Shown here one piece after another: positions 61,654-64,000 of a stretch of 64,000 nucleotides of DNA. Numbering within the stretch: the stretch's first letter is position 1; every line of letters begins with the position of its first letter. Source of the DNA: Kosakonia radicincitans DSM 16656 (GTDB lineage Bacteria; Pseudomonadota; Gammaproteobacteria; Enterobacterales; Enterobacteriaceae); the NCBI RefSeq assembly GCF_000280495.2, contig NZ_CP018016.1:1674001-1738000 (forward strand). The letters are read 5' to 3'. The position numbers and the translations under genes were made by a program. Under the pieces are notes generated by a model. It was not told where the DNA came from. It made no database searches and worked only from the letters and a program-made list of their open reading frames with translations.

Positions 61654-61746
61654 AAAAAAAACCGAATGCAGGGCATTCGGTCATAAGAGGGGTAAACAGA
61701 CATTCAGATTCGAATGACGATAATAAATAAAGTTAATGATGATAGC
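61654..61746 (-). ncRNA. micF: MicF antisense regulatory RNA
   Basis: The minus strand from 61746 begins GCTATCATCATTAACTTTAT, the conserved 5' end of MicF that base-pairs with the ompF ribosome-binding region. It ends at 61654 after a terminator hairpin built on CCGAATGC/GCATTCGG and a U-run. The deduced length is 93 nucleotides, equal to E. coli MicF. It is divergent from ompC, its location in E. coli. The middle of the RNA differs from E. coli while the 5' seed and terminator are kept. It is an Hfq-dependent repressor of ompF and is induced with the OmpR/SoxS/Rob/MarA regulons in E. coli. Confidence 0.93.
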
Positions 61747-61900
61747 GTGTTGTATTTTAGTGACGATTAGAGATTTCGTTTTTGCATTCAGTGCTATCAT
61801 TTATTTTTATTTATGTGATTGTTTTTTATGGTGTTTTTAATTTTATTTGATTATTTGTGCGATATCAATTAGCTATTCGTGCTATAAAAAGTTCCCTGGA

Positions 61901-61960
61901 TTTTACAAATTGAAACATCTATCATTAAATATGAAACATCTTCAAAGTTTTCGTATCATA
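61901..61960 (+). promoter_or_regulatory. OmpR binding region of ompC
   Basis: Tandem OmpR-type motifs lie upstream of ompC: TTTTACAAATTGAAACATCT, then a second TGAAACATC (61932-61940) and a third weaker site around AAGTTTTCGTATCATA. GAAACATCT occurs twice, 21 bases apart. The arrangement corresponds to the C1-C2-C3 boxes of E. coli ompC. A -10-like GATTAT follows near 61968-61974. The first site also lies upstream of micF, so the region may serve both. Confidence 0.75.
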
Positions 61961-62070
61961 TTCCCGATGGATTATTTTCCTATTTTAAGCACAATGAATT
62001 TGCCAGCTGATTAGAGGGTTAGTCAGCAAGCAGTGGCAAATAAAAATGCATATAACAGAGGGTTAATAAA

Positions 62071-63207
62071 ATGAAAGTTAAAGTACTGTCCCTTCTGGTA
62101 CCAGCTCTGCTGGTAGCAGGCGCAGCAAATGCGGCTGAAGTTTATAACAAAGATGGCAACAAATTAGATCTGTACGGCAAAGTAGATGGTCTGCACTATT
62201 TCTCTGACGACAAAGGTTCTGATGGCGATCAGACATACGTGCGTTTCGGCTTCAAAGGCGAAACTCAGGTAAACGATCAGGTTACTGGCTACGGCCAGTG
62301 GGAATATAACGTTCAGGCTAACGACACTGAATCTGCAAGCGATCAGGCATGGACTCGTGTGGCTTTCGCCGGTATCCGCGTGACTGATGCAGGCTCTTTC
62401 GACTACGGTCGTAACTACGGCGTAATTTACGATGTAACGTCCTGGACCGACGTTCTGCCGGAATTCGGCGGCGACACTTACGGTTCAGATAACTTCATGC
62501 AACAACGTGCAAACGGCCTTGCCACCTACCGTAACACCGACTTCTTCGGTCTGGTTGATGGCCTGAACTTTGCTCTGCAGTATCAGGGTAAAAACGGCAG
62601 CGTCAGTGGTGAAAACGACACAGGTCGTAGCACGCTGAAACAGAATGGCGATGGCTACGGTGCATCTCTGACCTACGATCTGGGCGCAGGCTTCAGCGTC
62701 GGTGGTGCAATGTCTTCTTCTCGTCGTACTGCTGACCAGAACGTGACTACCAATGCTGCTTTGTTCGGTGAAGGCGACCGCGCTGAAGTGTACAGCGGCG
62801 GTCTGAAATACGATGCCAACAATATTTACCTGGCGGCACAGTACTCTCAGACCTATAACGCAACTCGTTTCGGTAACTCTCAGAGCACCAGCGATATCTA
62901 CGGTTTTGCTAACAAAGCACAGAACTTCGAAGTGGTTGCTCAGTACCAGTTCGACTTCGGTCTGCGTCCGTCCATCGCTTACCTGCAATCTAAAGGTAAG
63001 GACATCACCAACAACACCGGTACCGTTAACTACGGCGATCAGGATATCCTGAAATACATCGATGTTGGCGCGACCTACTACTTCAACAAAAACATGTCCA
63101 CCTATGTTGATTACAAAATCAACCTGCTGGACGACAACGACTTTACCCGTTCTGCCGGTATCTCTACCGACAACATCGTTGCACTGGGCCTGGTTTACCA
63201 GTTCTAA
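62071..63207 (+). CDS. ompC: Outer-membrane porin OmpC
   Basis: OmpC is a trimeric 16-strand general porin favoured at high osmolarity. The 378-residue precursor has a 21-residue signal peptide ([21 protein letters not shown], then [19 protein letters not shown]). The constriction-loop L3 motif PEFGGDTY (about 135-142) is present, as is the terminal VALGLVYQF with C-terminal Phe. Surface loops diverge from E. coli, as usual. The 5' leader ends AACAGAGGGTTAATAAAATG, as in E. coli ompC. The strand is plus, with micF divergent upstream and a terminator downstream. Confidence 0.97.
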   Translation: MKVKVLSLLVPALLVAGAANAAEVYNKDGNKLDLYGKVDGLHYFSDDKGSDGDQTYVRFGFKGETQVNDQVTGYGQWEYNVQANDTESASDQAWTRVAFAGIRVTDAGSFDYGRNYGVIYDVTSWTDVLPEFGGDTYGSDNFMQQRANGLATYRNTDFFGLVDGLNFALQYQGKNGSVSGENDTGRSTLKQNGDGYGASLTYDLGAGFSVGGAMSSSRRTADQNVTTNAALFGEGDRAEVYSGGLKYDANNIYLAAQYSQTYNATRFGNSQSTSDIYGFANKAQNFEVVAQYQFDFGLRPSIAYLQSKGKDITNNTGTVNYGDQDILKYIDVGATYYFNKNMSTYVDYKINLLDDNDFTRSAGISTDNIVALGLVYQF

Positions 63208-63226
63208 GTTCGCCACAACGATTGCT

Positions 63227-63250
63227 AAGGCGCCGCAAGGCGCCTTTTTT
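63227..63250 (+). terminator. ompC terminator
   Basis: AAGGCGCC and GGCGCC(TT) form a perfect GC-rich stem with loop GCAA, followed by a run of T to 63250. Confidence 0.92.
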
Positions 63251-63300
63251 ATTGTCCGGTTTTTGATGTACGCTTGCCGCCAGCAAGGAGATAACAAGCA

Positions 63301-64000
63301 ATGACAATGACTATTTTCCGCAGCTTCGTGGCCGCCTCGCTGCTGTTATTGGCTGGCTGCGATCGCAGCGAACAGGCGCAACCAACCGTGCTGGAAGGCA
63401 AAACGATGGGGACTTTCTGGCGCGTTAGTCTGGTGGATATTGATGCGCAGCGCGCTCAGGCGCTACAGCAAAAAATTCAGGCTCAGCTGGATGCTGACGA
63501 TCGTTTAATGTCAACGTGGAAGAGCGATTCTGCGCTAATGCGCTTTAATCACGCGACCAGTACCGCGCCCTGGCCGGTCAGCGCCGCAATGGCGGATATC
63601 GTGACCATCGCTTTGCGGGTCGGGGAAAAAACGGACGGTGCAATGGATATTACCGTTGGGCCGCTGGTGAATCTGTGGGGATTTGGTCCGGATAAACAAC
63701 CGATAGTCAGCCCAACGCAGGCGCAAATCGATGCGGCAAAAGCCCGTACCGGCTTGCAGCATCTGACGGTGATTAACCGCGCGGGGGAACAATTCCTGCA
63801 AAAAGATCTGCCGGATCTGTTCGTCGATTTATCGACAGTCGGTGAAGGCTATGCGGCGGATCATCTGGCGCGGCTTATGGAGCATGAAGGGATTGCCCGC
63901 TATCTGGTTTCCGTCGGCGGCGCGCTTGCCAGCCGGGGCATGAATGCGCAGGGCCAGCCGTGGCAGGTAGCGATTCAGAAACCGACCGATCGTGAAAATG
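63301..64000 (+). CDS. apbE: FAD:protein FMN transferase ApbE (3'-truncated by window edge)
   Basis: ApbE is a periplasmic lipoprotein that attaches FMN to threonines of flavoproteins such as NqrB/NqrC and RnfG. The first 233 of about 350 residues are in the window. The N-terminal lipobox LLLLAGC puts the lipidated Cys at residue 20. Motifs seen are LEGKTMGTFWRV, DDRLMSTWKSDSALMRFN, TDGAMDITVGPLVNLWGFGP and VDLSTVGEGYAADHLARL. AAGGAG lies ten bases before the ATG at 63301; an ATG two codons later is an alternative. The frame runs intact to the last base. Confidence 0.96.
   Translation, partial: MTMTIFRSFVAASLLLLAGCDRSEQAQPTVLEGKTMGTFWRVSLVDIDAQRAQALQQKIQAQLDADDRLMSTWKSDSALMRFNHATSTAPWPVSAAMADIVTIALRVGEKTDGAMDITVGPLVNLWGFGPDKQPIVSPTQAQIDAAKARTGLQHLTVINRAGEQFLQKDLPDLFVDLSTVGEGYAADHLARLMEHEGIARYLVSVGGALASRGMNAQGQPWQVAIQKPTDREN

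Overview
The window is a gene-dense stretch of chromosome from a member of the Enterobacteriaceae. Nearly every protein is close, from memory, to its Escherichia coli/Salmonella counterpart, and the order pta-ackA ... lrhA-nuo ... men ... glp ... nrd-ubiG-gyrA-rcs-ompC-apbE is the one known from E. coli. Several details are not K-12-like: a transketolase C-terminal gene beside pta, a cheV gene between nuoN and rnz (as in Salmonella), and no arn/pmrD/ais block between menE and nudI. NuoB also carries a four-residue insertion. A Kosakonia/Enterobacter-like genus is my best guess, but the species cannot be fixed by eye. No prophage, transposon, tRNA, rRNA or CRISPR array was seen.

Layout. 1-4.1 kb: end of a transketolase subunit, then the acetate pathway (pta, ackA) on the minus strand. 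4.5-8.2 kb: yfbV, yfbU, hxpA(yfbT), yfbS on the plus strand. 8.2-10.1 kb: yfbR and alaA on the minus strand. 10.1-12.0 kb: a 951-base non-coding region and the LysR regulator lrhA. 12.6-27.8 kb: the complete nuoA-N operon for respiratory complex I, with fused nuoCD and a REP/dyad-rich interruption between nuoL and nuoM. 27.9-29.9 kb: cheV and rnz (minus). 30.0-30.8 kb: elaA and elaB. 30.9-37.9 kb: menFDHBCE, the naphthoate half of menaquinone synthesis. 38.0-40.5 kb: nudI, yfaZ, yfaY. 40.5-47.3 kb: divergent glpACB and glpTQ. 47.3-51.0 kb: nrdAB-yfaE. 51.4-54.9 kb: ubiG and gyrA. 55.0-61.2 kb: the Rcs phosphorelay rcsC, rcsB, rcsD. 61.7-63.2 kb: micF sRNA and ompC. 63.3 kb to the end: start of apbE.

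The genes fit one physiological picture. Complex I, the quinone genes (men, ubiG), anaerobic glycerol-3-phosphate dehydrogenase and its uptake genes feed and run the respiratory chain. Pta-AckA handles overflow acetate. LrhA, CheV and the Rcs system link motility, chemotaxis and envelope stress; RcsC, OmpC and MicF form an envelope-control cluster. NrdAB and GyrA supply DNA synthesis.

I found no clearly new biological system. The best leads for follow-up are a gene remnant that looks like an Rpn-family (PD-(D/E)XK nuclease) tail just after menE, mutually exclusive hairpins in front of nuoA, a long lrhA leader with a tiny ORF, a FliA-type promoter for cheV, and the dyad array inside the nuo operon.
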